32,749 bases of DNA from Cellulosilyticum sp. (GTDB lineage: Bacteria; Bacillota; Clostridia; Lachnospirales; Cellulosilyticaceae). This document shows positions 25,397-32,749 of the stretch, one piece after another. The notes under the pieces are model-generated. The model was given only the letters and a program-made list of their open reading frames with translations, had not been told where the DNA came from and searched no databases. Positions within the stretch are counted from its first letter, which is position 1. Each line of letters opens with the position of its first letter. Location: assembly GCA_017941635.1 (NCBI GenBank), contig JAGAVZ010000151.1:1-32749 (forward strand), in the 5' to 3' direction. Made by a program: the position numbers and the translations under genes.

Positions 25397-25469
25397 AACT
25401 TACATTTTTAATTTATTAAATTTTATCTAGCTTCATCTCTTAACTCATTTTAATTATAAGCCATTACGC

Positions 25470-26108
25470 CTAAAACTCTTTGCGACTCCATATGCCTAAA
25501 CTAATCATATAAGAAACGATAAACATAGCTAGTGATATCAGCACATATGCCATCCCATTTTGACAAATCTTTGAAATAAATTGAAAAACTGGCTTCCACC
25601 CCATTTCGCTTAATCCAAATCCTCCAACCAAAATAATAATATATAAAAAAATCAAAACATAACGTGATTTTAACGTTCCAAAATAAAACACACATGGTAA
25701 TATAATCGCACTATAAATCAACGCTATACTAAGCATAAACAGAATACTTTCCTTAAAATCTATATTATAAAATCCCACTTCATTTGGCAAAATATAAGAC
25801 TTTAATAAAAGTGATACGGATGCCAATGCACATGCCCCAATAATAAATAAAAATGCCTGTATATACTTAGATAAACAAATATCTTTTCGTGCAACAGGAA
25901 GAGATAAATTTAGTAGGTTAGATTTATTACGCTCCTCATAAGCCAATACATTATAAAACCCAATATAACATACCATAGCTGGCGCCACATACCCTAACCC
26001 CACATTAATAAATGGAAAACATAATGAGAAGATAATAGATACAACTAACGTTGACTTAAGTGACGTACATAAATAAATAAAATCTTTTTTTATAAGCTGC
26101 ATTACCAT
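25470..26108 (-). CDS. ABC-2 type transporter permease
   Basis: 212 aa with about six hydrophobic segments spread along the chain and a charged loop (YEERNKSNLLNLSLPVARKDICLSKY) after the second, the arrangement of small ABC-2 permeases. Its ATG overlaps the stop of the ATPase gene by one base (TAATG), so the two are coupled. The substrate is unknown; YtrA-type operons usually respond to cell-envelope antibiotics. Confidence 0.85.
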   Translation of the reverse strand: MVMQLIKKDFIYLCTSLKSTLVVSIIFSLCFPFINVGLGYVAPAMVCYIGFYNVLAYEERNKSNLLNLSLPVARKDICLSKYIQAFLFIIGACALASVSLLLKSYILPNEVGFYNIDFKESILFMLSIALIYSAIILPCVFYFGTLKSRYVLIFLYIIILVGGFGLSEMGWKPVFQFISKICQNGMAYVLISLAMFIVSYMISLGIWSRKEF

Positions 26109-26971
26109 TAATATTCACCGCCCTTATCTGCTAAAAAAATCATAATATCTTCTATACTAGGAGTACTATACTGTACCTCTACTCCAAAAAGTTCCTCCGC
26201 AAGCGCCTTACTTTTTACTAGTCCTGTGGCACTAAATTTTGATACCTTATACCCTAATAACTCCTTTTGAATTTCCTTAGTAAATAGTCTTATCGGACCA
26301 TTTACCACGCAATAATCTTGTAAAAGTTCATCTAGTGGCTCATTAATTCTTATTTTTCCATCCTTAATATACACTAAATAATCTCCTGCTCGTTCCAAGT
26401 CTGACGTGATATGTGTTGAATAAAATACCGATACTTCTTCATCCTGCATATGTTCCATCAGTACATCTAATATGTCTTGTCTCACTACAGGATCTAACCC
26501 AGAAGTTGGTTCATCTAGAACAATTAGCTTTGGATTGTGTGATAGCGCCATAACTAGTGCAAATTGCTTTTTCTGTCCTGTAGAAAGCTTTCCATATTTA
26601 CAATCCATTTTTAGTTTAAATCGCTTTACATATCTCTCAAATAATGTTTCATCCCAATCTTCATAAAAAGGTGCATACATCTTTTTGATATCTTTTAATT
26701 TACTCTCATCAGGATACCCAGTGGGATCTCCTACATAGCCAATATATTTTTTAACTTCTATGGGATTATTTCTTATATCCATTCCATCAATTTCAATACT
26801 CCCACTATCAGGCCTTAACATATCTAGCATTAATTTAATAGTAGTGGTTTTTCCTGCTCCATTTTCCCCTACAAATCCTGTAATATATCCTTTTTTTATT
26901 TCTAAATAAGGAATGTCTAAAACAAAATCTCCAAGTTGTTTTTTCACATCTTTAAATATAATGGCATCCAT
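26108..26971 (-). CDS. ABC transporter ATP-binding protein (YtrB/BcrA-like)
   Basis: 287 aa. Walker A GENGAGKTTT is near 35-44. The signature is LSTGQKKQ rather than LSGGQ, common in this exporter subclass. Walker B is LIVLDEPTSGLDP, and the switch histidine is in YSTHI. The C-terminal 80 residues are the usual accessory tail. It lies 3 nt downstream of the GntR gene and overlaps the permease. It is predicted to power efflux or envelope stress resistance. Confidence 0.93.
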   Translation of the reverse strand: MDAIIFKDVKKQLGDFVLDIPYLEIKKGYITGFVGENGAGKTTTIKLMLDMLRPDSGSIEIDGMDIRNNPIEVKKYIGYVGDPTGYPDESKLKDIKKMYAPFYEDWDETLFERYVKRFKLKMDCKYGKLSTGQKKQFALVMALSHNPKLIVLDEPTSGLDPVVRQDILDVLMEHMQDEEVSVFYSTHITSDLERAGDYLVYIKDGKIRINEPLDELLQDYCVVNGPIRLFTKEIQKELLGYKVSKFSATGLVKSKALAEELFGVEVQYSTPSIEDIMIFLADKGGEY

Positions 26972-26974
26972 ACT

Positions 26975-27349
26975 CTATTCCTCCTCATAAATAATTTGAA
27001 CTCTATTTTGTATATCTTCTAAGGTCATATTGATACTTTTAGCTGATGTAATTACTTGTTCAAGTTGCTCTTCAATCTGACTCATGAGCATTTCTCTTAA
27101 TCGTTCTTTATTAGCTAAAGAAATATAGGTTCCCTTACCAGGAACGGTCTCTACGAATCCTTCTTTTTCTAAGTCTTCATATGCTCTCTTTACTGTGATA
27201 ATACTCACCTTTAATTCCTTAGCCATCATTCTAATAGATGGCAACGGACTTCCTTGTTCAATTTCACCTTTCAAAACTTGTTCTTTAATTTGGCTTGTAA
27301 TTTGTTCATATAAGGGAATTGCACTCTCCCCTACAATACAAATATTCAT
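26975..27349 (-). CDS. GntR family regulator, YtrA subfamily
   Basis: 124 aa. The winged helix (about 10-78) contains IPLYEQITSQIKEQVLKGEI, LPSIRMMAKELKVSIITVKRAYEDLEKEGFVETVPGKGTYIS. The short C-terminal dimerisation helices (about 85-120) replace a ligand domain, which is diagnostic of YtrA. It is the first gene of its operon and probably represses it. The Shine-Dalgarno before its ATG is modest (AAAGGGTG). Confidence 0.93.
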   Translation of the reverse strand: MNICIVGESAIPLYEQITSQIKEQVLKGEIEQGSPLPSIRMMAKELKVSIITVKRAYEDLEKEGFVETVPGKGTYISLANKERLREMLMSQIEEQLEQVITSAKSINMTLEDIQNRVQIIYEEE

Positions 27350-27384
27350 TTCATTTCACCCTTTTCTTTTTTCAAGTACTCATC

Positions 27385-27435
27385 TGTATCTATATATTAT
27401 ACACAGATATTAACACCAACATTTTTGTCTGTCAA
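27385..27435 (-). promoter_or_regulatory. Promoter and candidate operator of the GntR-ABC operon
   Basis: On the minus strand: TTGACA (27435-27430), a 17-nt spacer, then TAATAT (27412-27407). Just downstream lies the dyad TGTAT-N9-ATACA (27385-27403). Its position at the transcription start suits autorepression by the YtrA-type protein. Confidence 0.5.
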
Positions 27436-27453
27436 TAAAAACCTTCTACAGAG

Positions 27454-27482
27454 TAGATATTTATACAATCTTACTGTATAAT
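27454..27482 (+). promoter_or_regulatory. Candidate promoter of the sensor-GGDEF gene
   Basis: TAGATA (27454-27459), a 17-nt spacer and a perfect TATAAT (27477-27482) on the plus strand. They lie about 50 nt upstream of the ATG at 27534. GGTGAGG precedes the ATG. Confidence 0.45.
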
Positions 27483-27533
27483 ATTTTATATATTTTAATT
27501 TTTACAATAATTTGCCAATGGTGAGGTGAACAT

Positions 27534-29809
27534 ATGTCAAATAATCCTGTACCAACATATAATATAGGCTTTTTCACCACAGGTACAAATTCTGAGTATT
27601 CCATACTATTGGCACGTATGGTTACTCAAGTTGCAAAAGAAAAAAACATTAATTTAATTAATTTTTTAGGCGGATCTCTTAATCCCAACTTTACTTTTTC
27701 TCAATATAAATATCAGTATCAATGTAATGTTGCGTTTAATTTTGCTAATACACCTAAATTAGACGGAATCATTCTAGCTTCAGGTGTTTTAGCTTCTTTC
27801 TTAGATTCTACAGACTTCTATAATTTTTACTCTCAATTTAAATCAATACCAATTGTAAGTTTAGGTGTAAATCTTCCTGATTTACCTAGTGCTTATACAG
27901 ATAATAAAAGTGTTTTCCATGAACTTGTTTCTCATCTTATTCAAGTACATAATCGAAAAAAATAGCTTTTATTTCTGGACCAAGTAGTAATACAGATGCC
28001 TTTGCTCGTTACCTTGGCTATACCTCTGCTTTAGCAGATAACCATATCACTTATCAGTCAGATTATATATATGTAGGTGATTTTACTTCTTTATCTGCCA
28101 ATGATGCTGTCAAAACTTTGATAGATGAGCGCGGCTTAGATGTAGATGCCATTGTATGTGCTAATGATTCTATGGCACTTACCATTATTAACGACCTAAA
28201 AAAACGAGACATTCTTATACCTGAGCAAATCATAGTAACTGGATGTGATAATATTGTCACATCGGCTTATTGTGTTCCTAGCTTAACAACTATTGAACAA
28301 TCTTTAGAAGAAATGGCACAAGCTGCAGTGAAACTTTTACTCAAAACCATTGAAGGAGAAAAGCCTGAAAATGTGGTTGTCCCAAGTAAAATTATTTATA
28401 GAGAATCCTGTGGCTGTCATATTATGCCTTATAGTTCTCTTATTTCAGCCCTTGCACTTCCTTCTTCTAAAGATAAAATTATTCAACTAACAGATAGCTT
28501 CTTACATAAATGCACACACACATTACCCGAAAATGTTATCTTACTAATTCGTGACTTTGTTATTAAATGTTACAGCCTAGTCCTTTCAAATACCCCAACT
28601 GACTTTCCACCCTCTCAAAAAGTAGTTAAAAGTTTTCTCACCTCCATGCAACCAACATTTGACTCGATACAAACTGTCTTAAATATCAAAAACTGTATAT
28701 CTTCATTAAAATCAGATTTACTTAATCTATCTCAAAATACGGTAACACTGTGCTATATTGATCATATTTTTAGCCAAATTACACATATACTACTTAATCA
28801 GCTACTAGATCACTATAACCTTCAAACCGAACGTCTCACTCAAGACTTTGGCTTTACAAGGCAATTTCTTTTAACCATTACACACAAGATCAGTGACAAA
28901 GAACACCAGCTTCAATCCATTATTCCACTCTTAATGAAAACAGGTATCAAAAGTTGCTTAGTTTACTTATATTCTGAAGGTGTCAAACACAATCTTTCTG
29001 ATTGTTGGAATATGCCAAATGATATTTACTTATATATGGGTTATATTCAAGGTAAAATTATTGACCCCAACACATTACCTTTAAAGGTAGATGCTTCAGA
29101 TATTGCCTTCTATGGCTTTGATGAAAGAAATGAAAACTATGTTGCCTGCATCCATCCTATCTTCTTTAGTAATGAACAACTAGGTGTCATGGTTTTTGAA
29201 ATGGACGTTGATAATTATTCATTAATTGATACACTTACTGTGGAATTAGGCTCTGCCTTAAAACTCACTTCAACTTTCACACTTCAAAAACAAGTTGAAG
29301 ACAAATTAGCTACACTCTCTCAGACAGATGAACTTACAGGATTACTTAACCGTCGTGGTTTCTTCAACCTTGCCCAAAGTAAATATGATGCTTCCATTAC
29401 AAATCACGAATTTGGTATTCTCTTCTATGCTGATATGGATGGCTTAAAAACAATTAATGATACTTATGGACATCATGAAGGTGATTATGCCATCATCACA
29501 ATGAGCAAAATCTTAAAACAAGCCTTTTTAAATCATGATATTATTGGTCGTATTGGTGGAGATGAGTTCGTTATTTTATCTATCAATCAAAGTGCAGACT
29601 ACATAGAATACGTCACCGAAAAAGTAAATCTCTTATGCAACGAATTTAATAGCTCCAGTAACAAGCCGTATACACTAAGCATCTCTATTGGCAGCATCTT
29701 CTACTGTTCTGACCATCATGATTCCTTAGAAAATCTATTAACTAAAGCAGACCAAATTTTATATAAACAAAAGAAATTAAAGAAGAAAAGAAAATTACGT
29801 GACGCATAG
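27534..29809 (+). pseudogene. LacI-type sensor-GAF-like-GGDEF diguanylate cyclase, interrupted by a frameshift
   Basis: Two plus-strand frames, 27534-27965 and 27962-29809, together encode one protein of about 758 aa. The first ends at TAG after CGA-AAA-AAA; the second resumes with IAFISGPSSNTDAFARYLGY, which continues the LacI/periplasmic-binding fold. Sensor: about residues 10-300, without a helix-turn-helix, signal peptide or membrane segment, so it is cytosolic. A helical linker and a GAF-like domain follow, then GGDEF with DELTGLLNRRGF and RIGGDEFVIL (GGDEF codons 29555-29569). The inhibitory RxxD site is degenerate (LNHD). A later ATG at 28118 opens a 563-aa frame but lies inside the sensor fold. 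It is either a pseudogene, a slippage-controlled gene or a sequencing error. Confidence 0.85.
27956..27962 (+). other. A7 run at the frameshift, slippery heptamer A_AAA_AAA before UAG
   Basis: In the upstream frame the codons are CGA AAA AAA TAG. A -1 slip on the last AAA codon continues as ATA GCT TTT in the downstream frame. One extra A in the run would give the same protein. Confidence 0.85.
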
Positions 29810-29828
29810 TAGCCTCTTCCTTTTCATG

Positions 29829-29867
29829 AAAAAACACTCTCTATCATCTAGATAGAGAGTGTTTTTT
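29829..29867. terminator. Bidirectional intrinsic terminator
   Basis: AAAAAACACTCTCTAT (29829-29844) pairs perfectly with ATAGAGAGTGTTTTTT (29852-29867), with a 7-nt loop. T-runs lie on both strands. It serves the plus-strand GGDEF gene and the minus-strand amino acid transporter; the ATPase stop codon overlaps it. Confidence 0.92.
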
Positions 29868-30588
29868 ATAAAACCTTACTAAAGAAACTCTTTGTACGCT
29901 CTTCTTTTGGATTATCAAAAATCTCTTTTGGACTACCTTGTTCAATAATGTTTCCTTGGTCAATGAATAACAATCTTGTACCCACCTCTTTTGCAAAGCC
30001 CATTTCATGAGTAACAATCATCATAGTCATTCCTTCATCTGCTAGTTCTTTAATAACTTCAAGTACTTCTTTAACCATTTCTGGGTCTAGTGCAGATGTT
30101 GGTTCATCAAATAACATTACTTCAGGTTTCATTGCTAATGCTCTTGCAATAGCAATACGTTGTTTTTGTCCGCCCGAAAGCTTATTGGGATATTCATGTG
30201 CCTTTTCTCTAAGTCCAACCTTCTCTAAGAGTACATAAGCTTCTTTCTCAGCTTGCTCTTGTGAAAGCTTTTTAATCTTCATAGGCGCTAAAGTAATATT
30301 TTGCAACACTGTCATATGTGGGAATAAATTAAAGTGTTGGAATACCATACCTACTTTTTGTCTCACTTCATTAATATCTACTTTAGGGTCTGTAATATCT
30401 TGATTACCAATAAAAATCTGCCCACTTGTCACTTCCTCCATTTGATTGATACAGCGTAAATAGGTAGACTTTCCTGAACCAGATGGTCCAATAATAACCA
30501 CTACTTCACCTTTATTTACGTTATCATTAATCCCACGTAATACTTCAACCTGCCCAAATTTCTTATGTAAATTCATTATTTTAATCAT
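29866..30588 (-). CDS. Polar amino acid ABC transporter ATP-binding protein
   Basis: 240 aa, GlnQ/HisP class. Walker A GPSGSGKS is at 34-41, the Q-loop [15 protein letters not shown] follows, the signature LSGGQ is at 137-141, Walker [15 protein letters not shown] at 157-170, and the switch histidine is in [11 protein letters not shown]. The start follows TAGGAGG at 5 nt, 9 nt after the permease gene. It powers import by the permease and lipoprotein encoded upstream. The exact amino acid cannot be told from sequence. Confidence 0.95.
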   Translation of the reverse strand: MIKIMNLHKKFGQVEVLRGINDNVNKGEVVVIIGPSGSGKSTYLRCINQMEEVTSGQIFIGNQDITDPKVDINEVRQKVGMVFQHFNLFPHMTVLQNITLAPMKIKKLSQEQAEKEAYVLLEKVGLREKAHEYPNKLSGGQKQRIAIARALAMKPEVMLFDEPTSALDPEMVKEVLEVIKELADEGMTMMIVTHEMGFAKEVGTRLLFIDQGNIIEQGSPKEIFDNPKEERTKSFFSKVL

Positions 30589-30597
30589 AGTGGCCTC

Positions 30598-31335
30598 CTA
30601 TCTACTTCTATTTAATCGCTTTTCCAAACGTGTCATGAAGTAAGTTAATATACTGGTAATGATAAGATAACATAAACCTACAATTAATAATGGTTGTAAG
30701 GCGTTGTATGTTCTACTTTGGATAATACTTTGTGCTTTCATTAAATCCAAACCACCAATAAAACCAATAATGGCTGTTTCTTTAATTAGCATAATAAACT
30801 CACTAACAAGAGCTGGTAACATGTGTTTAAATGCCTGTGGCAAAATAATATAAGACATGGTTTGAACATAGCTAAGGCCTAAAGAACGTCCTGCCTCTGT
30901 TTGCCCCTTATCAATTCCTTGAATTCCTGCACGAATAAGCTCCGCCATATAGGCACCACTATTGATACCAAAGGCAATCCCACCAATCACCAATCTTGGC
31001 AGTGAACTTGTTGCAAACACAACTGTCCACATTAATACAATTTGAAGGGCTGATGGTGTTCCTCTTATAATATATATGTATAAACTTGTAATCCATTTTA
31101 AAATCTTTAGCACATAATAGCTAAGTGTATTTAACCCACCTTTTCTTTTAACTTCTGTAATTTGAATCAGTGCAATAAATACCCCAATCATAAGTCCTAT
31201 GGCAAGCGCAATCGCTGTAAGCCCTAATGTCCACTTTAAGCCTTCCCATATGATTGTGTAATATTTATTTTCCATAAAAATATTATAGAAATCTACAGTT
31301 TGTTGACCTACTAGGTTAGCTAAGAATTTCTCCAA
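30598..31335 (-). CDS. Polar amino acid ABC transporter permease
   Basis: 245 aa of the HisM/GlnP family with about five hydrophobic segments. The EAA loop reads EAGRSLGLSYVQTMSYIILPQAFKHMLPAL, the ATPase contact, and YIIRGTPSALQIVLMW is family-typical. The start is TTG at 31335, 7 nt after GGAGG. A single permease gene implies a homodimer, or a partner elsewhere. Confidence 0.94.
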   Translation of the reverse strand: MEKFLANLVGQQTVDFYNIFMENKYYTIIWEGLKWTLGLTAIALAIGLMIGVFIALIQITEVKRKGGLNTLSYYVLKILKWITSLYIYIIRGTPSALQIVLMWTVVFATSSLPRLVIGGIAFGINSGAYMAELIRAGIQGIDKGQTEAGRSLGLSYVQTMSYIILPQAFKHMLPALVSEFIMLIKETAIIGFIGGLDLMKAQSIIQSRTYNALQPLLIVGLCYLIITSILTYFMTRLEKRLNRSR

Positions 31336-31530
31336 TCCACTTCCTCCTTATTAAATTTTATAAACTTTCTATCATTATACAGCTTTTTCAATATTTTTTA
31401 TACATATTTTTTTGTACTTTATGTTATCTAATAATCTATTCATCTCAAATGCTAATACATTTTCATAAGCCTCTATATCATCATTTTACAAAATATTATT
31501 TTCTTTTAAACATAAATATTTAATCTTTAC

Positions 31531-31556
31531 AAAAAAGAGGTTTCTTGAATAACCTC
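31531..31556 (-). terminator. Weak terminator between the binding protein and permease genes
   Basis: GAGGTT/AACCTC (6 bp, loop of 8) is followed by TTTTTT on the minus strand. It lies about 110 nt past the lipoprotein gene and 195 nt before the permease. Partial termination would give more binding protein than membrane subunits. The 330-nt gap 31336-31666 also has a perfect 12-bp palindrome GTGAGATCTCAC at 31589-31600. Confidence 0.65.
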
Positions 31557-31666
31557 ATTTTAGCCCTTAGATTTCACCTATACATTTTGTGAGATCTCAC
31601 CTGTGCTTTAAAGTTATCAATTAACCTCTTAATATTTTCTATATGTTATTTTTATGTAACTACCTA

Positions 31667-32506
31667 TTATTCTGCTGTTCCAAAATATTTTGCATAAATT
31701 TCATCATATGTGCCGTTAGCTTGTATGTCTGTTAGTGTTTCATTAATTGCTTGTAATACTTCATCATTACCTTTCTTCACTGCAATTGCATACTCTTCTT
31801 CAACAAATGGTGCATCTAAAAGTTTAAGATCACTTTGACCTTCTGTCATTTTTTTGGCTGGTTCAGCATCAATAACAACTGCATCTACTTTACCATTTTT
31901 AAGGTCCATAACAGCTTGTGTTCCTGTTTGGAATTGAGCGACACTTGCAATGCCTTCTGTAGCACTTACAAACAAGTCACCTGTTGTACCAAGTTGAACC
32001 CCTACATTTTTGCCTACTAAATCGTCTGCTGTTGTAATGGATGTATCATCTGCTTTTACGATAATCATTTGTTTTGAATGGAAGTATGATTCAGAGAAGT
32101 CTACCTGTGTTCTACGCTCATCAGTAGCAGTCATACCCGCAGCAATAAAATCAATCTTATCACTATTAAGTGCCATAATTAGTGAGTCAAACGCCATATC
32201 TTCAATCACTAATTCTTTTCCCATTTTCTCAGCAACTTTTTCTGCAATCTCTACATCGAATCCAACAATATCCATTCCATTTTCTCTGTATTCAAATGGT
32301 TCAAACTCTGCATTGGTTCCCATAATAATGACATTGTCATCTTTTACATTTGTATTATTATCTTTTACTTCTTCTTGATTTGTATCTACTTCATTTGATG
32401 TAACCTCTGAAGTACTGTTACTTGTTCCACAGCCTGCAAACATACCTAATGATAAAACACTTACACTTACTATACTTAATGCTTTTAATAATTTATTATT
32501 TTTCAT
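31667..32506 (-). CDS. Amino acid ABC transporter substrate-binding lipoprotein
   Basis: 279 aa from the ATG at 32506. It is preferred over an in-frame GTG at 32515, which overlaps the Shine-Dalgarno GAGGAG. The lipoprotein signal has a lysine-rich start, a hydrophobic core and the lipobox MFAGC, with the modified cysteine at 26. A Ser/Thr/Asn-rich linker follows. The bacterial type 3 solute-binding fold shows VIIMGTNAEFEPFEYRENGMDIVGFDVEIAEKVAEKMG, DFIAAGMTATDERRTQVDFSESY and the Arg-Asp pair that binds amino acid carboxylate and amino groups. The cargo is probably a polar amino acid. Confidence 0.94.
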   Translation of the reverse strand: MKNNKLLKALSIVSVSVLSLGMFAGCGTSNSTSEVTSNEVDTNQEEVKDNNTNVKDDNVIIMGTNAEFEPFEYRENGMDIVGFDVEIAEKVAEKMGKELVIEDMAFDSLIMALNSDKIDFIAAGMTATDERRTQVDFSESYFHSKQMIIVKADDTSITTADDLVGKNVGVQLGTTGDLFVSATEGIASVAQFQTGTQAVMDLKNGKVDAVVIDAEPAKKMTEGQSDLKLLDAPFVEEEYAIAVKKGNDEVLQAINETLTDIQANGTYDEIYAKYFGTAE

Positions 32507-32551
32507 ATGATCCACTCCTCATAATATTGTATCTGCCTTTAGATATGAATA

Positions 32552-32580
32552 ACTATACACTCTAATGAATTATTAGTCAA
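32552..32580 (-). promoter_or_regulatory. Sigma-A promoter of the amino acid transporter
   Basis: On the minus strand: TTGACT (32580-32575), a 17-nt spacer and TATAGT (32557-32552), about 45 nt upstream of the ATG. No T-box or other riboswitch was recognised in the short leader. Confidence 0.75.
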
Positions 32581-32649
32581 TATCTTTTTAGTTTTAATTA
32601 ATTTAATTTTACCTTAATTGTAAAATGAAATTGAACTAAATAAAAAAAT

Positions 32650-32721
32650 CCATAGGGATTTATCCTGTGTTAAGATTGAATCACCACAACACAATCAAAC
32701 ACGAAAGGATAATCACTATGG
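32650..32721 (+). other. Long hairpin covering the start site of the next gene
   Basis: Three consecutive stems: CCATAGGGATTTATCC with GGATAATCACTATGG (near perfect), GTGTT (32667-32671) with AACAC (32698-32702), and GATTG (32674-32678) with CAATC (32692-32696). The 3' arm contains the ribosome binding site AAAGGA and the ATG. Confidence 0.65.
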
Positions 32722-32749
32722 ACTACCCTAATAATACTACAAATTCACG
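32718..32749 (+). CDS. 5' end of a plus-strand gene, possibly a transposase (truncated by window)
   Basis: The ATG at 32718 follows AAAGGA at 8 nt. Only ten codons are visible, MDYPNNTTNS. The family cannot be identified from these. The hairpin over the start is typical of insertion sequences that block translation from outside transcripts, so a transposase is a reasonable guess only. Confidence 0.35.
   Translation, partial: MDYPNNTTNS

Noticed and set aside
25151-25469. Cobalamin riboswitch before hemC
   Set aside because: GGTG and GGGAAG strings occur, but in the wrong order, and no B12 box or conserved multi-helix layout is visible.

Overview
The window is a chromosomal segment from a low-GC, Gram-positive, endospore-forming bacterium of the class Clostridia, probably in the Lachnospirales. 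A Cellulosilyticum-like lineage would fit, but that is only an impression. The evidence is a full spoIIE with a Spo0A-type promoter, the Firmicute order spoIIE-(small gene)-tilS-hpt-ftsH, strong AGGAGG ribosome binding sites, several TTG and GTG starts, and many A/T-rich intrinsic terminators. Almost every gene reads on the minus strand. The exceptions are a 46-codon small gene, an ECF transporter S component, a frameshifted diguanylate cyclase and a truncated gene at the right edge.

Layout from left to right (minus-strand operons are transcribed right to left). 1-1.25 kb: birA. 1.4-8.7 kb: the sporulation and housekeeping block spoIIE, a small tail-anchored protein, tilS, hpt, ftsH. 9.1-11.4 kb: an aromatic-acid-exporter-like (FUSC/ArAE_1) membrane protein preceded by five imperfect 23-bp repeats, and a CPBP membrane protease. 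11.5-11.9 kb: a duplicated Met-Val tRNA pair with its own promoter and terminator. 12.6-17.6 kb: secA, hpf and a class I DAHP synthase, as separate units. 17.8-18.7 kb: queT behind a preQ1-I-like riboswitch leader. 18.8-21.4 kb: a 46-aa small membrane protein, a MocR/PdxR-type regulator, and a divergent ECF S component. 21.5-25.2 kb: cobalamin lower-ligand and nucleotide-loop assembly (cobS, cobU, cobT) downstream of hemC. 25.3-27.4 kb: a YtrA-type GntR regulator with an ABC exporter. 27.5-29.8 kb: a LacI-type-sensor/GGDEF protein broken by a one-base frameshift at an A7 run. 29.8-32.6 kb: a polar amino acid ABC importer. The last 110 bp hold the start of a plus-strand gene whose start codon lies in a long hairpin, as in some insertion sequences.

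I did not find CRISPR, prophage, defence or secondary-metabolite systems. The points most worth checking are: the preQ1 leader, which seems able to act on both transcription and translation; the MocR-type regulator whose PLP-binding lysine is an arginine; the A_AAA_AAA-UAG frameshift in the diguanylate cyclase; the 23-bp repeat array; and several small genes with good ribosome binding sites that automated annotation would probably miss.
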